This document shows positions 1-7,993 of a stretch of 64,000 nt of DNA, piece after piece (positions within the stretch are counted from its first letter, which is position 1; every line of letters starts with the position of its first letter). The translations under genes and the position numbers were made by a program. Below the pieces are notes generated by a model. It ran no database searches. It was not told where the DNA came from and worked only from the letters and a program-made list of their open reading frames with translations. Origin of the DNA: Peredibacter starrii (GTDB lineage: Bacteria; Bdellovibrionota; Bacteriovoracia; Bacteriovoracales; Bacteriovoracaceae); NCBI RefSeq assembly GCF_034259205.1, contig NZ_CP139487.1:4089409-4153408 (forward strand). The letters are read 5' to 3'.

Positions 1-115
1 CCCATTCTTGATTGGGTAAATCATTCTCCTGCGTAAAAAGTTTCATAGCTTACGCACTTCTATGACTGGTTTGAAACTTGCAGTTTCCACTACATCGGTC
101 TAACAAGGAGTGATT

Positions 116-376
116 ATGATTTGGACTTTATTGGTAGGACTTGTTGTAGGCGCCCTCGCAAAATTTCTTATGCCAGGTAAAGACCCGGGCGGCATTATCA
201 TTACAATGCTCCTAGGTGTTGCTGGCGCGCTTCTCGCAGGTTTTGTAGGTAGCCAACTTGGCTGGTATAGAGAAGGCGACGCGGCGGGATTTGTAGCGTC
301 TGTGGTAGGGGCCGTTATCCTCCTGGCCATCTATCGCGCTTTCATTGGAAGAAGACGACAAATTCCTTCACATTAA
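116..376 (+). CDS. GlsB/YeaQ/YmgE-family small membrane protein
   Basis: Product of 86 residues, almost entirely hydrophobic, with three likely membrane helices and glycine-rich turns (LVGLVVGALAKFLMPGKDPGG near the N-terminus), ending in a basic tail (GRRRQ). This pattern is that of the transglycosylase-associated/GlsB stress-response inner-membrane family; the biochemical role is unknown even in studied members. AAGGAG ends six bases before the ATG at 116, which I prefer to the GTG at 110 that sits inside the ribosome site. The gene stands alone, followed at once by a strong terminator. Confidence 0.85.
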   Translation: MIWTLLVGLVVGALAKFLMPGKDPGGIIITMLLGVAGALLAGFVGSQLGWYREGDAAGFVASVVGAVILLAIYRAFIGRRRQIPSH

Positions 377-381
377 AAAAA

Positions 382-407
382 AGCCCAGCATGCGCTGGGC
401 TTTTTTT
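382..407 (+). terminator. Intrinsic terminator after the GlsB-like gene
   Basis: An 8 bp GC-rich stem (AGCCCAGC/GCTGGGCT) with a 4 nt loop ATGC is followed by seven T. A-runs on the other side make it likely to work for the Rrf2 gene on the opposite strand as well. Confidence 0.9.
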
Positions 408-894
408 ATATCCTCTCTAAAAACCACTCTATAGATTGCTTCAAAACTTCCTTGGATACTTTGGACTCAACATCGCGATTAATATCCGAAAGCTTTTTAC
501 TAACAAGGACCTCTCTCCAGGCATCATCCGCTTCATACATTACAGCGGCAATGGAACAAATCGGAAGCCGACTTTTTTTCTCCTTCACACCGCAAGGATT
601 ATTCAGACGAATTTCCTGACAGTTGAAAGTGCTTTTACGTCCTTCAATTGCTTCAACGATTTGAAGTAGATTAATCATCTTCGGGGAACGGCCCAATTTG
701 TATCCACCCTTGGCCCCCCTACTCGTAATTAAAATTCCTTCGTTCGCTAATTGCTGAAGTGCCTTGGATAGATATTCCTTAGGCACTCCATGAAACTCGG
801 CCAATAGAGCAGCTGGAACAATGACATCGTCAGGCATGCGCGACAAGACAGACATGCAATGAAGGGCCCATTCGACTTGATTTCCTAAAATCAT
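406..894 (-). CDS. Rrf2-family transcriptional regulator, probable Fe-S sensor
   Basis: Product of 162 residues with the Rrf2 winged-helix N-terminus (LSKALQQLANEGIL, then SRGAKGGYKL, residues 42-66) and three cysteines, C92, C101 and C113, in the region where IscR, NsrR and RsrR hold an Fe-S cluster. Spacing here is Cx8Cx11C, looser than the IscR pattern. In this family such cysteines sense Fe-S status, NO or redox state. The gene lies directly downstream of, and overlaps by 4 nt, the AhpD-like gene, so the two are co-transcribed. A perfect palindrome at 1386-1410 in front of the pair is the obvious candidate for its own operator. Confidence 0.9.
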   Translation of the reverse strand: MILGNQVEWALHCMSVLSRMPDDVIVPAALLAEFHGVPKEYLSKALQQLANEGILITSRGAKGGYKLGRSPKMINLLQIVEAIEGRKSTFNCQEIRLNNPCGVKEKKSRLPICSIAAVMYEADDAWREVLVSKKLSDINRDVESKVSKEVLKQSIEWFLERI

Positions 895-1367
895 AGACCC
901 GCTTTCTCTAAACCGTACATTTTATCAAGCGAGCCTGGTACCGATCTGAAAGCAATGGCAAAGCGATTCCAGGTATTAATCGTGGTCACTGCCATTGTTA
1001 ATTCAACCAATTCTTTATCTGAAAAATGCTCTTTTACTTTTGCATAGATTTCATCCGGTACATGATTCTGACTAACAAGGGTCAGAGTCTCTGCCCAAAG
1101 AAAGGCCGCTTTTTCTTTATCCGTAAAAAGTGGTGATTCTTGCCAGCCAGCCAGATGATGCAAACGGAGTTCTTTTTCACCATCGATCTTCGCCTCTTTG
1201 ACATGCATATCAATACAGAAAGTGCAGCCATTAATTTGAGAAACTCTGAGATCAATGAGATGAACGAGTTGCTTTCCAAGAGAACTTTCTTTAACCAACT
1301 TACCTAGGTCGGCAAGTTTTGCGAAAGCATCTCCAAACTGAGGATAGTAATTCATACGATTTTTCAT
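891..1367 (-). CDS. AhpD-like carboxymuconolactone decarboxylase family protein
   Basis: Product of 158 residues with the AhpD-fold redox motif C48-TF-C51 followed by H55 (GCTFCIDMH), and a second conserved stretch near NTWNRFAIAFR. Proteins of this type are alkylhydroperoxidase-like thiol peroxidases or are of unknown redox function. Length fits the family. It is the first gene of a two-gene operon with the Rrf2 regulator; a redox enzyme paired with a cysteine-bearing Rrf2 sensor suggests a self-regulated peroxide or nitrosative-stress module (inference). Confidence 0.88.
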   Translation of the reverse strand: MKNRMNYYPQFGDAFAKLADLGKLVKESSLGKQLVHLIDLRVSQINGCTFCIDMHVKEAKIDGEKELRLHHLAGWQESPLFTDKEKAAFLWAETLTLVSQNHVPDEIYAKVKEHFSDKELVELTMAVTTINTWNRFAIAFRSVPGSLDKMYGLEKAGL

Positions 1368-1385
1368 AATGTTACCTCTCTATTC

Positions 1386-1410
1386 AATTCGGATATTATA
1401 TATCCGAATT
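1386..1410. promoter_or_regulatory. Perfect palindrome, candidate Rrf2 operator
   Basis: Arms AATTCGGATAT (1386-1396) and ATATCCGAATT (1400-1410) are perfect reverse complements around a 3 nt spacer. It lies about 19 bp upstream of the AhpD-like start at 1367 and 53 bp upstream of the divergent methionine aminopeptidase. Rrf2-family regulators bind dyads of about this size over promoters, and the regulator is encoded in the adjacent operon. Binding is inferred. Confidence 0.7.
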
Positions 1411-1463
1411 AAATTTTTGTCCATTCGTTCAGTTTTGAGCAATTTCCATGATATAGTTCAAAC

Positions 1464-2219
1464 ATGACGATCAAAACTCAATTAGAACTAGAAATGTTAA
1501 AGAAGGCCGGCAGTGTTGTTTCAAACACATTGCAGTTAATGCTTCGATCAATCGAAGAAGGCATGACCACTCTCGAATTGGATTTAATCGCTCAGAAAAA
1601 TTTTGCAAAGTATGGCGCGCAGTCTGCACCAAAGCTGACATACAATTTTCCTGGTCACACTTGCATTTCCTTGAATGAAGAAGTGGCCCATGGCATTCCA
1701 GGAGAAAAAATTATTCGCAAAGGCGATCTCATTAATATTGATGTATCTTGTGAGTTGAACGGTTACTTTGCTGACACTGGGGCCTCTCTTCAATTTGGGG
1801 AAGAAGATCCGAAACTCGCTGAGCTGATGCTCACAACCAAGAAAGCACTTAAAGAATCCATCAAAAAATGTCGTCCCGGGAAAAGACTAAATCTTATCGG
1901 ACAAACTATTGAGACCACCGCTCGTCGCGGCGGATTCACCGTCATAGAAAATATTGGATCCCATGGAGTAGGTAGCTCTCTTCATGAGGCACCTGAATTT
2001 ATTGCTGGTTACTACGATCCGCAAGACCGCCGGTTAATGCATGAAGGACAGGTCTTTACCATAGAGCCCTTCATATCAACTGGCGCTCATATGGTTGAAG
2101 AACAAGCGGATAAGTGGACGCTCTCTACTTCACCTAAATACCGAACTGTTCAGTATGAGCATACGATTGTCGTAACTAAAAATAGTCCCATCATTGTTAC
2201 AGGTAATCCCTTTATCTAA
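1464..2219 (+). CDS. map: Type I methionine aminopeptidase
   Basis: Cytosolic metallo-aminopeptidase that removes the N-terminal Met from new proteins. The 251-residue product shows all expected residues: H76 (AHGIP), metal ligands D93 (NIDVS), D104 (FADTG), H167 (GSHGVG), E201 (FTIEPF) and E232 (QYEHT), plus H174. It lacks the N-terminal zinc-finger extension, so it is the short MetAP-Ia form. It is monocistronic here, rather than next to secY or infA as in many genomes, and may be a second copy. The next gene has its own ribosome site. Confidence 0.96.
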   Translation: MTIKTQLELEMLKKAGSVVSNTLQLMLRSIEEGMTTLELDLIAQKNFAKYGAQSAPKLTYNFPGHTCISLNEEVAHGIPGEKIIRKGDLINIDVSCELNGYFADTGASLQFGEEDPKLAELMLTTKKALKESIKKCRPGKRLNLIGQTIETTARRGGFTVIENIGSHGVGSSLHEAPEFIAGYYDPQDRRLMHEGQVFTIEPFISTGAHMVEEQADKWTLSTSPKYRTVQYEHTIVVTKNSPIIVTGNPFI

Positions 2220-2299
2220 CCTTAAACCGAAGCCTGTAGAGCTTTTTTTTAATGCCACTATTTGGCATTCTTGTTAGAAGACAATTAAAAGGAGTTCCT

Positions 2300-2815
2300 A
2301 TGAAACTTTTAATGGTCTTATTGTTTTCCTTATTAACAAACGCTGCTTTTGCTAAATCGCTCCCTACTGTTGATTACGTTGATGTTCCTCGCTACATCGG
2401 CAAATGGTACGCCATCTCCGCCCTCCCACAATTCTTCACAAGAAACTGTAAGTCACAAACTGCTGAGTATGATGTTATTAATTCACAAACCATTAGCGTG
2501 TTGAACACATGCTTAAAGGAAAAAGGAAAAGAGACGATTAAGGGCCAGGCAGTTGTTAGCAATGCTGCAACCAATGCGGAGTTGATTGTTACTTTCGATT
2601 CTTTCTTCACTCGTCTTTTTAGAGTTAAAGGTGATTACAACATCATCAAACTCGACAAAGACTATCAATATGTCATGGTAGGTTCAGCAAATCGTAAGTC
2701 TCTTTGGATCATGTCGAGACAACCAACTATGCCTGAGGCCACTTACCAGGAATACGTTGAATATGCGAAGACACTTAATTTCCCAGTTGATCACCTCGTA
2801 ATTTCTCGTTTCTAA
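2300..2815 (+). CDS. Lipocalin (Blc-like), exported
   Basis: Product of 171 residues beginning with a signal peptide (MKLLMVLLFSLLTNAAFA). The mature part has the lipocalin GxW signature (YIGKWYAIS) and a typical C-terminal end (WIMSRQP, then YAKTLNFPVDHL), as in bacterial Blc. Blc-type lipocalins bind lipids or lysophospholipids at the envelope. No lipobox Cys is seen, so it is probably periplasmic rather than a lipoprotein. The ATG at 2300 follows AAAAGGAG; an open frame from 2252 adds 16 residues ahead of the signal peptide and is rejected as the start. Confidence 0.9.
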   Translation: MKLLMVLLFSLLTNAAFAKSLPTVDYVDVPRYIGKWYAISALPQFFTRNCKSQTAEYDVINSQTISVLNTCLKEKGKETIKGQAVVSNAATNAELIVTFDSFFTRLFRVKGDYNIIKLDKDYQYVMVGSANRKSLWIMSRQPTMPEATYQEYVEYAKTLNFPVDHLVISRF

Positions 2816-2821
2816 CTCAGT

Positions 2822-2850
2822 TTGAATTTCATCCGGGGCTGTGCTAATAT
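2822..2850 (+). promoter_or_regulatory. Sigma-70-type promoter for the gdx transcript
   Basis: TTGAAT (2822-2827), a 17 bp spacer and TAATAT (2845-2850), with TG one base before the -10 (extended -10). The predicted start lies near 2857, just before the riboswitch at 2860, so nearly the whole leader is the aptamer. Confidence 0.75.
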
Positions 2851-2859
2851 GGCGCATTC

Positions 2860-2900
2860 CCGGACGAGACGCGCCGTACCCGGTTAAGACAAGACGACGC
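2860..2900 (+). ncRNA. Guanidine-III (ykkC-III) riboswitch
   Basis: This 41 nt element matches, from memory, the length and conserved blocks of the guanidine-III pseudoknot riboswitch: CCGGACGAG at 2860-2868, GCGCCGTACCCGG at 2871-2883, and AAGAC-AAGACG toward the 3' end. P1 can form between CCGG 2860-2863 and CCGG 2880-2883. The second helix pairs 2871-2875 with 2896-2900, with one C-A mismatch (2874/2897). It sits between a good promoter and a SugE/Gdx gene, the classic target. Seven T follow directly, then the ribosome site at about 2920-2928; the expression platform is probably translational (inference). Confidence 0.85.
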
Positions 2901-2935
2901 TTTTTTTAATTACCTAAAAAAAGAGGAGTCTACAC

Positions 2936-3256
2936 ATGGCATGGGTATTACTAATTATCGCTGGTCTACTGGAAGTGGGTTGGGCAATCGGCCTTAAATA
3001 CACTGAAGGTTTCACAAAGCTCGTTCCTACCGTTCTCACCATCTTCGCCATTATTGCTAGCATGGGTCTGCTTGGAAAAGCGGCGCAAACACTTCCGATT
3101 GGAACAGCCTATGGCGTTTGGGTGGGAATTGGTGCGGTCGGAGCTGCCATCTTGGGTATCGTTCTTTTTAAAGAACCAGTCACTCCTCTTAGATTGGTTT
3201 TCATGGTTATGATGATTGTTTCTATCATCGGCATGAAGGCAACTTCAGGCCACTAA
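2936..3256 (+). CDS. gdx: Gdx/SugE-type small multidrug resistance protein, guanidinium exporter
   Basis: Product of 106 residues with four membrane helices and the essential SMR glutamate E13 in AGLLEVGWAIGLKYTEGF. The stretch PIGTAYGVWVGIGAVG marks the SugE/Gdx branch rather than EmrE. Characterised members exchange guanidinium for protons and work as dual-topology dimers in the inner membrane. GAGGAG precedes the ATG. The upstream riboswitch supports the guanidinium assignment over a broad drug exporter. Confidence 0.93.
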   Translation: MAWVLLIIAGLLEVGWAIGLKYTEGFTKLVPTVLTIFAIIASMGLLGKAAQTLPIGTAYGVWVGIGAVGAAILGIVLFKEPVTPLRLVFMVMMIVSIIGMKATSGH

Positions 3257-3282
3257 GTTTCAGAATTATCTTTCTCGATTTT

Positions 3283-3316
3283 CTCATGAGTGAACAAACT
3301 CTTGCTCACTCATGAG
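3283..3316. terminator. Long hairpin after gdx, possible terminator
   Basis: Perfect 11 bp arms, CTCATGAGTGA at 3283-3293 and TCACTCATGAG at 3306-3316, enclose a 12 nt loop. No T-run follows, so it may be an RNA-stabilising 3' hairpin rather than a classic intrinsic terminator. The rest of the gap to 3490 shows nothing clear. Confidence 0.45.
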
Positions 3317-3490
3317 TGTCACATAGTAAAAACTGAATCAGACAGAGATCACCATTGAGCCTATAGAAATAAATCCTAACTTCGCATGAATAAAGCGAAA
3401 ACCTATTAGGCTTCTCAGGATGTAATCAGGAAAAAATTTCTGTAAAAAATTTATTAATGAAATCTTATCAGTGTAGTAGCATTAACTTAA

Positions 3491-3853
3491 ATGAAAAAAA
3501 TTCTTCTCCTCGATGATAATAAAGAGCTTTGTACTCTCATGACTGCCATGTTCAGAGAACTTGGTGATCACGACATTAGCTGTTTTAATTCATACGCAGA
3601 GATGGTTGCTCTTAAGTCTCATCAAATCAATTTCGACGTGGCCTTTTTGGACGTGAACCTTGGCGTGAATGTACCTTCTGGCATTGATGCCTTTGACTGG
3701 CTTATTAACAGTGGTTACAAAGGTCGAATCATTTTCTTCACAGGTCATGCTCGATCTTATCCCCTGCTGAAAAAATCGATGGAGTATCCAAACGTACGTT
3801 TGCTTGAAAAGCCCGCTGACATTGAAAAGATCCAGGCCCAACTAGACGATTAG
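3491..3853 (+). CDS. Stand-alone response-regulator receiver
   Basis: Product of 120 residues consisting of one receiver domain: acidic pair D8-D9, phosphorylation site D54 (FLDVNLG), T84 (FFTGHA) and K107 (LEKPAD). No output domain, so it acts by protein-protein contact like CheY or Spo0F. No kinase lies beside it. Its 3' end overlaps the convergent trehalase gene by 4 nt. Confidence 0.9.
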   Translation: MKKILLLDDNKELCTLMTAMFRELGDHDISCFNSYAEMVALKSHQINFDVAFLDVNLGVNVPSGIDAFDWLINSGYKGRIIFFTGHARSYPLLKKSMEYPNVRLLEKPADIEKIQAQLDD

Positions 3854-5751
3854 TTTTTCGGTGGGACCAGCTCTCTTAGTTCTTTTCTCTTCTCCTTAGA
3901 AAGTAATTCCAGACCCAATTGATAGGAAGCATTCATCCAACCAAAACCTTCTCGGCTGATATAGCTGAACTTCGTACCGACGTTTCCGTATTCGGCGAAC
4001 ACTTTATGAGAGCGTTTCACCACATCATATTTTTCGGGAATGGTACCATTATAGTCCATGGCATTTTTAGTAATCATATAGAGCCATTTATAAATCAGAC
4101 GATCAGCGACCTCATGAAGACCATTCTGTTTGAGTCCTTGCCAGATAATGATCTGGTGTGGGGCCCAGCCATAGGGATAGTCCCATTGTCTCTCCTGGAG
4201 CTTACCTCCCACGTTTTTAATTGATTCAAGTGAGGTGGCAGCGACGCCTCCGGCAACTTCCAGTTGAGGGAGAACATGCCTAAGCATGAAATCTATTTCT
4301 TCTTTATTAACCAGACCGGCCCATAAGGGATATAAGTTGGTCGCACTTTGATAATGGGATCGTTCTTTCTTTTTCCAGTTATAATCAGAAAAGCCTATTC
4401 CCTCTTCCCAAAGGTACTTTTTAATCAATACTTTTCGAGAGGCAGCTTGTTTTAAGAAATAATCGCTTTTGAAGTTTTCCAGACGACCATTGAATTCCGA
4501 ATCAAGCAGACGGGAAAGATCCAACTCGGTTTTATAGAGGAGTGAATTCAAATCAACTGTCACATAGTTTGAACACTCATCTTTCCCCTCTCTGGTCCAG
4601 CGATAGGTCGTATCATGTCCAGACTCTCTCACCGCTTGATCGTGAATAAAATATTCCTTCAATCCAGGTTCATTTATTTTTCCTGTATCAAGGGCCCTTT
4701 GAAACTCGCTTTGAGTGAGCTTATATTTTTTAGCATAAGGAGCTAAGACATCCTTAAAATGACCAGGTTCAACTTCTGGTGGAATTTGAGGTGCCTCGCC
4801 GTAGTATCTATTAAGGCCCATCTCAGTAATATGTCCTCCCTTCATCCAAACTTCCGAATACTCACGAATGGCCGCTAAGACAGACTCTTTGAGCCACGTT
4901 TTGCTCTCACTCGTCTTGGGAAGCTTGGGATAAACCGCCAGAATCATCGACGTCAAAAAAGGTGGTTGTGAACGGGACAAATAGTAGGATCGATTGGCAT
5001 TAAGAATCTTACCGTAATGAGTGATCTCATAGACAAAATTATCCACCAGCGCTTTGGCCAGTTCTACTTTCTCGTCTTGGAGTAAACCCAGCACATGGAA
5101 GTAACTGTCCCACCCATACATCTCATTAAAGCGGCCACCTGGAACAACATAGGGAACGCCTTCAATCCGCTCGCCTACCCTTTGAAGTTTAAGTGATAAA
5201 AGTCCGTGTTCGTTTCGAAGACCCTTCAAAAAATCAAGATCATAGTTTTTAGGGACAAATTTGAGGATGAGTTCTTTGTCCTGCTGATAATAATTTTTTG
5301 CTATTTCATCACTCTCCGGAACATACAAAATATTCATCTTAGGCTGATGAATTTTAGAATCCGGCATGACTTTTTTTAAATGCTCTTTATCAATTCTGCG
5401 AGTAAGGCCCTCCCAATAAAAATCTTTGATGAGACGTGAAATACGATCGACTGGATTTTCAAATATTCTTTCAGTTTCAACTTTATCCGGAACAGCTCCG
5501 TCTTCGGTCTGGAGCTTCAGTTCTTGCAGAAGATTAGACAGATGATAAACACCACTCACTTTTAACTGCGGTGAGAGCTCAAAAGACCGATACGTGGGCA
5601 CCTTATCTTGGACAGTGATCTTTTTATCCCCGTCCCGGTCGAACTCTTTTAGTAGGCGGTTTAGGCTTTTTTGGGCATCTAGCTCAATGGTCTTAGAACT
5701 TACAGAGTTAGACAGGAGGAGAAGTAAATAGAGGTAGGTTGAACCCTTCAT
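3850..5751 (-). CDS. Exported GH37 alpha,alpha-trehalase of fungal neutral type
   Basis: Hydrolyses trehalose to two glucose. A signal peptide (residues about 1-19, LYLLLLLSNSVSS) indicates export. Trehalase signature 1 lies at 203-217 (PGGRFNEMYGWDSY), signature 2 at 522-531 (QWDYPYGWAP), with catalytic candidates D380 (ESGHDTTYR) and E573 (EKYD). Residues 38-49 form an EF-hand-like loop (DRDGDKKITVQD) where fungal neutral trehalases such as yeast Nth1 have their Ca-binding site, and blocks such as HYGKILNANRSYYL and LNSLLYK also match that branch (from memory). The usual bacterial TreA lacks this loop. A fungal-type catalytic unit behind a bacterial signal peptide suggests old inter-domain transfer (inference). 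The gene is monocistronic. Confidence 0.92.
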   Translation of the reverse strand: MKGSTYLYLLLLLSNSVSSKTIELDAQKSLNRLLKEFDRDGDKKITVQDKVPTYRSFELSPQLKVSGVYHLSNLLQELKLQTEDGAVPDKVETERIFENPVDRISRLIKDFYWEGLTRRIDKEHLKKVMPDSKIHQPKMNILYVPESDEIAKNYYQQDKELILKFVPKNYDLDFLKGLRNEHGLLSLKLQRVGERIEGVPYVVPGGRFNEMYGWDSYFHVLGLLQDEKVELAKALVDNFVYEITHYGKILNANRSYYLSRSQPPFLTSMILAVYPKLPKTSESKTWLKESVLAAIREYSEVWMKGGHITEMGLNRYYGEAPQIPPEVEPGHFKDVLAPYAKKYKLTQSEFQRALDTGKINEPGLKEYFIHDQAVRESGHDTTYRWTREGKDECSNYVTVDLNSLLYKTELDLSRLLDSEFNGRLENFKSDYFLKQAASRKVLIKKYLWEEGIGFSDYNWKKKERSHYQSATNLYPLWAGLVNKEEIDFMLRHVLPQLEVAGGVAATSLESIKNVGGKLQERQWDYPYGWAPHQIIIWQGLKQNGLHEVADRLIYKWLYMITKNAMDYNGTIPEKYDVVKRSHKVFAEYGNVGTKFSYISREGFGWMNASYQLGLELLSKEKRKELRELVPPKN

Positions 5752-5892
5752 GGTGAAATTATGCAGTTAGGAAGCTCCCCAAGCAATTTGCATAGCTTCC
5801 GAGTGTTTTCCTAAGACTTTCTGGCCAAAGATAATTTAAGAAAGATGATGTAAATCATGAAATAAAAGCCGATAAAGCCGTCAAATATACAT

Positions 5893-7236
5893 ATGAAAAA
5901 ACCAACACCAGTTAGTAAAGAAGTCCCTTTCGAAGCCGATGAACTTTTCTTCTCCACCACGGATTTAAGAGGGATCATTCAATACGGTAACGATGTTTTT
6001 ATCCGTATTAGTGGCTATCCTAGTGAGACCATCCTAAGTGCTCCACACAACATCATTCGTCATCCAGATATGCCGAAGTGTGTATTCAAACTTTTCTGGG
6101 ACACTTTAAAACAAGATAAACCAATTGGTGCTTACGTAAAAAACATGGCGGCCGATGGACGTTACTACTGGGTATTTGCTTTCGCTTTCCCCGTTCAGAA
6201 TGGTTATCTTTCCATTCGATTTAAACCAACTTCAAAAGTTTTTGATCGTGTTCAAGAGATCTATCATCGTGTCCTTCAACACGAGAAAGAAACTTCGATG
6301 GAAGATGCAGACCCGCTGCTAATGGATCTTGTTCGCAAAGAAGGCTTTCGTGACTATGAAGACTTCATGGTTCAAGCGGCCATTCTCGAACTAAGCTCGA
6401 GAGATAAAGCGCTTAAATCATCAAATCAAGCGACTTCTAATGATCATGTGGTGCAAGACATTTCCGATGTTACAGCAAAAACTGCAGCTAGTTTTGATCA
6501 GAACTTTGCCAAAATTAGCGCTTATCAAAAAAGTAATGAAGTCTTTATCAATAGCGTGAATATGCTTGAGGACGAATTCAATAAGCTTAAATTCCTTTCA
6601 ATCAATATGAAGATCCTGGCAGGAAATTTTGGCGATGAGGCAGTGACTCTGGGAGTGATCTCAGAAGAGTTCTCAAAACTCGCTGCCAAGATTGAAGAAC
6701 AACTTACTACGTTCTCAAGCTTCGTAAAAGAACTGCAAGATGTTATTAAGCACTGCTCACTTCATTTGGCAGCACTTAAGACCCAGATGATCATGGTGGA
6801 TTTTTTTGTAAAAGAATCGATCAATAAATTATCTACTTCAGAAAATGCCTTTGCAGGAATGCTGCAAAATCGCGAGGTCTTTACCTCACTATTCAATCAC
6901 TCCATTAAGACCTTAGGCCAGGAACTATCTCTCCTTCAGAATCGCCTTAATGCCATCACGGCGCAGATTAAGGAAATTCAGAAGTTTATTAGTGGTCTGG
7001 AAGTGATTAAGCAAATTGGCGCCATTGAATCGGCCCGTACTGACGAAGTGAAAAAGTCTTTCGATTATTATCTTACTGAAATGGATAGTTTTACTTCTCT
7101 CTTATCGCGCACCATCTCAACTTTAAACGAGCAACGTGATGTTCTTTCGAAGAACACAAACGAGATCTATCAATCTTCAGAGAGAGTATCAGGTAATATT
7201 GAAAGGCTTTTTGAAATGGCGCTACTAAAAGGTTAG
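5893..7236 (+). CDS. Aer-like PAS protein with degenerate chemoreceptor tip
   Basis: Soluble 447-residue protein. The N-terminus is a PAS domain of Aer type (FIRISGYPSE, then HNIIRHPDMPK, and DGRYYWVFA, residues about 15-120), which in Aer binds FAD for redox sensing. The rest is mostly alpha-helical. Residues about 228-270 (LKFLSINMKILAG through GVISEEFSKLAAK) keep the outline of the MCP signalling tip, normally QTNLLALNAAIEAARAGE and AVVADEVRKLA, but with the key residues lost. No membrane helix is seen. It may dock on receptor arrays or signal another way; it is not a standard MCP. Not in an operon. Confidence 0.75.
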   Translation: MKKPTPVSKEVPFEADELFFSTTDLRGIIQYGNDVFIRISGYPSETILSAPHNIIRHPDMPKCVFKLFWDTLKQDKPIGAYVKNMAADGRYYWVFAFAFPVQNGYLSIRFKPTSKVFDRVQEIYHRVLQHEKETSMEDADPLLMDLVRKEGFRDYEDFMVQAAILELSSRDKALKSSNQATSNDHVVQDISDVTAKTAASFDQNFAKISAYQKSNEVFINSVNMLEDEFNKLKFLSINMKILAGNFGDEAVTLGVISEEFSKLAAKIEEQLTTFSSFVKELQDVIKHCSLHLAALKTQMIMVDFFVKESINKLSTSENAFAGMLQNREVFTSLFNHSIKTLGQELSLLQNRLNAITAQIKEIQKFISGLEVIKQIGAIESARTDEVKKSFDYYLTEMDSFTSLLSRTISTLNEQRDVLSKNTNEIYQSSERVSGNIERLFEMALLKG

Positions 7237-7294
7237 TCTTCTTTCTAGATTTGAACTATGATGAAAATCAGTAAAACAAATCGGGATAAGGGAT

Positions 7295-7993
7295 ATGAAA
7301 AGCTTTGGTTGTGAGAATTGCGCTAGTAGAGACCAAGGTATCTTTTGTGAACTTTCCAAGCATGCCCTTGAAGGAATCAGCTCTGGAAAGTTGATGAATC
7401 AATACAAGAAGGGACAGACCCTTTTTCTTCAAGGCAATCAACCTCAGGGCCTCTATTGCATCAATAGCGGCAAAATCAAGATTTCCAAAATCGGTCCCGA
7501 AGGTAAAGAATCCATTGTTCGCATTGCCGCTCCTGGTGATGTTTTAGGTCACCGTTCGCTCTTCAGTGATGAGGCCTACGCTGCCACTGCAACAGTTCTT
7601 GAAGACGCTACCGTATGTTTCTTAGAAAAGAAGCTCATTCACAATACCCTTCAGATGGAACCATCTGTTGCTTTAAAGCTCATTCAGAAGCTTAGTAAGG
7701 CCATGGGTGAGGCCGAAGATCGTGGCGCTTCCATGGCGCAAAAGACCGTTAAGGCCCGTATGGCCGAACTTCTGTTAACTCTGATGAAAAAGCATGGGGT
7801 CGAAGATAAAGGTCGTACACGTCTTGATATCAAACTATCTCGCGAAGAGATGGCCTCGATGATTGGAACAGCTAACGAAACGGTCATTCGTATTATGTCT
7901 GATTTTAAATCAGACGAATTAATTGCTCAGGAAGGCAAAGTCATTTACGTCTTAGATGAAGAGACCCTTTTCGCAATCGCTCAGGATAACTGA
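7295..7993 (+). CDS. Crp/Fnr-family transcriptional regulator
   Basis: Product of 232 residues: cyclic-nucleotide-type beta-roll (residues about 25-140, FLQGNQPQGLYCINSGKIKI) and a C-terminal helix-turn-helix (LSREEMASMIGTANETVIRI). N-terminal cysteines C6, C9 and C18 resemble the cysteine cluster ahead of the sensor domain in FNR-like proteins; a fourth candidate is C55 or C109. Oxygen or redox sensing through a cluster is possible but not proved. The 3' end overlaps the convergent pcp gene by 42 nt. Confidence 0.88.
   Translation: MKSFGCENCASRDQGIFCELSKHALEGISSGKLMNQYKKGQTLFLQGNQPQGLYCINSGKIKISKIGPEGKESIVRIAAPGDVLGHRSLFSDEAYAATATVLEDATVCFLEKKLIHNTLQMEPSVALKLIQKLSKAMGEAEDRGASMAQKTVKARMAELLLTLMKKHGVEDKGRTRLDIKLSREEMASMIGTANETVIRIMSDFKSDELIAQEGKVIYVLDEETLFAIAQDN

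Noticed and set aside
2851..2875. GGCGC at 2851-2855 could pair with GCGCC at 2871-2875 as an anti-aptamer hairpin for the guanidine riboswitch.
   Set aside because: The predicted transcription start is near 2857, so 2851-2855 would not be in the RNA.
3283..3316. Part of a REP or other dispersed repeat family.
   Set aside because: I found no second copy in the window.
5893..7236. Classifying the PAS protein as a normal methyl-accepting chemotaxis protein.
   Set aside because: The invariant tip residues (QTNLLALNAAIEAARAGE) are not present.
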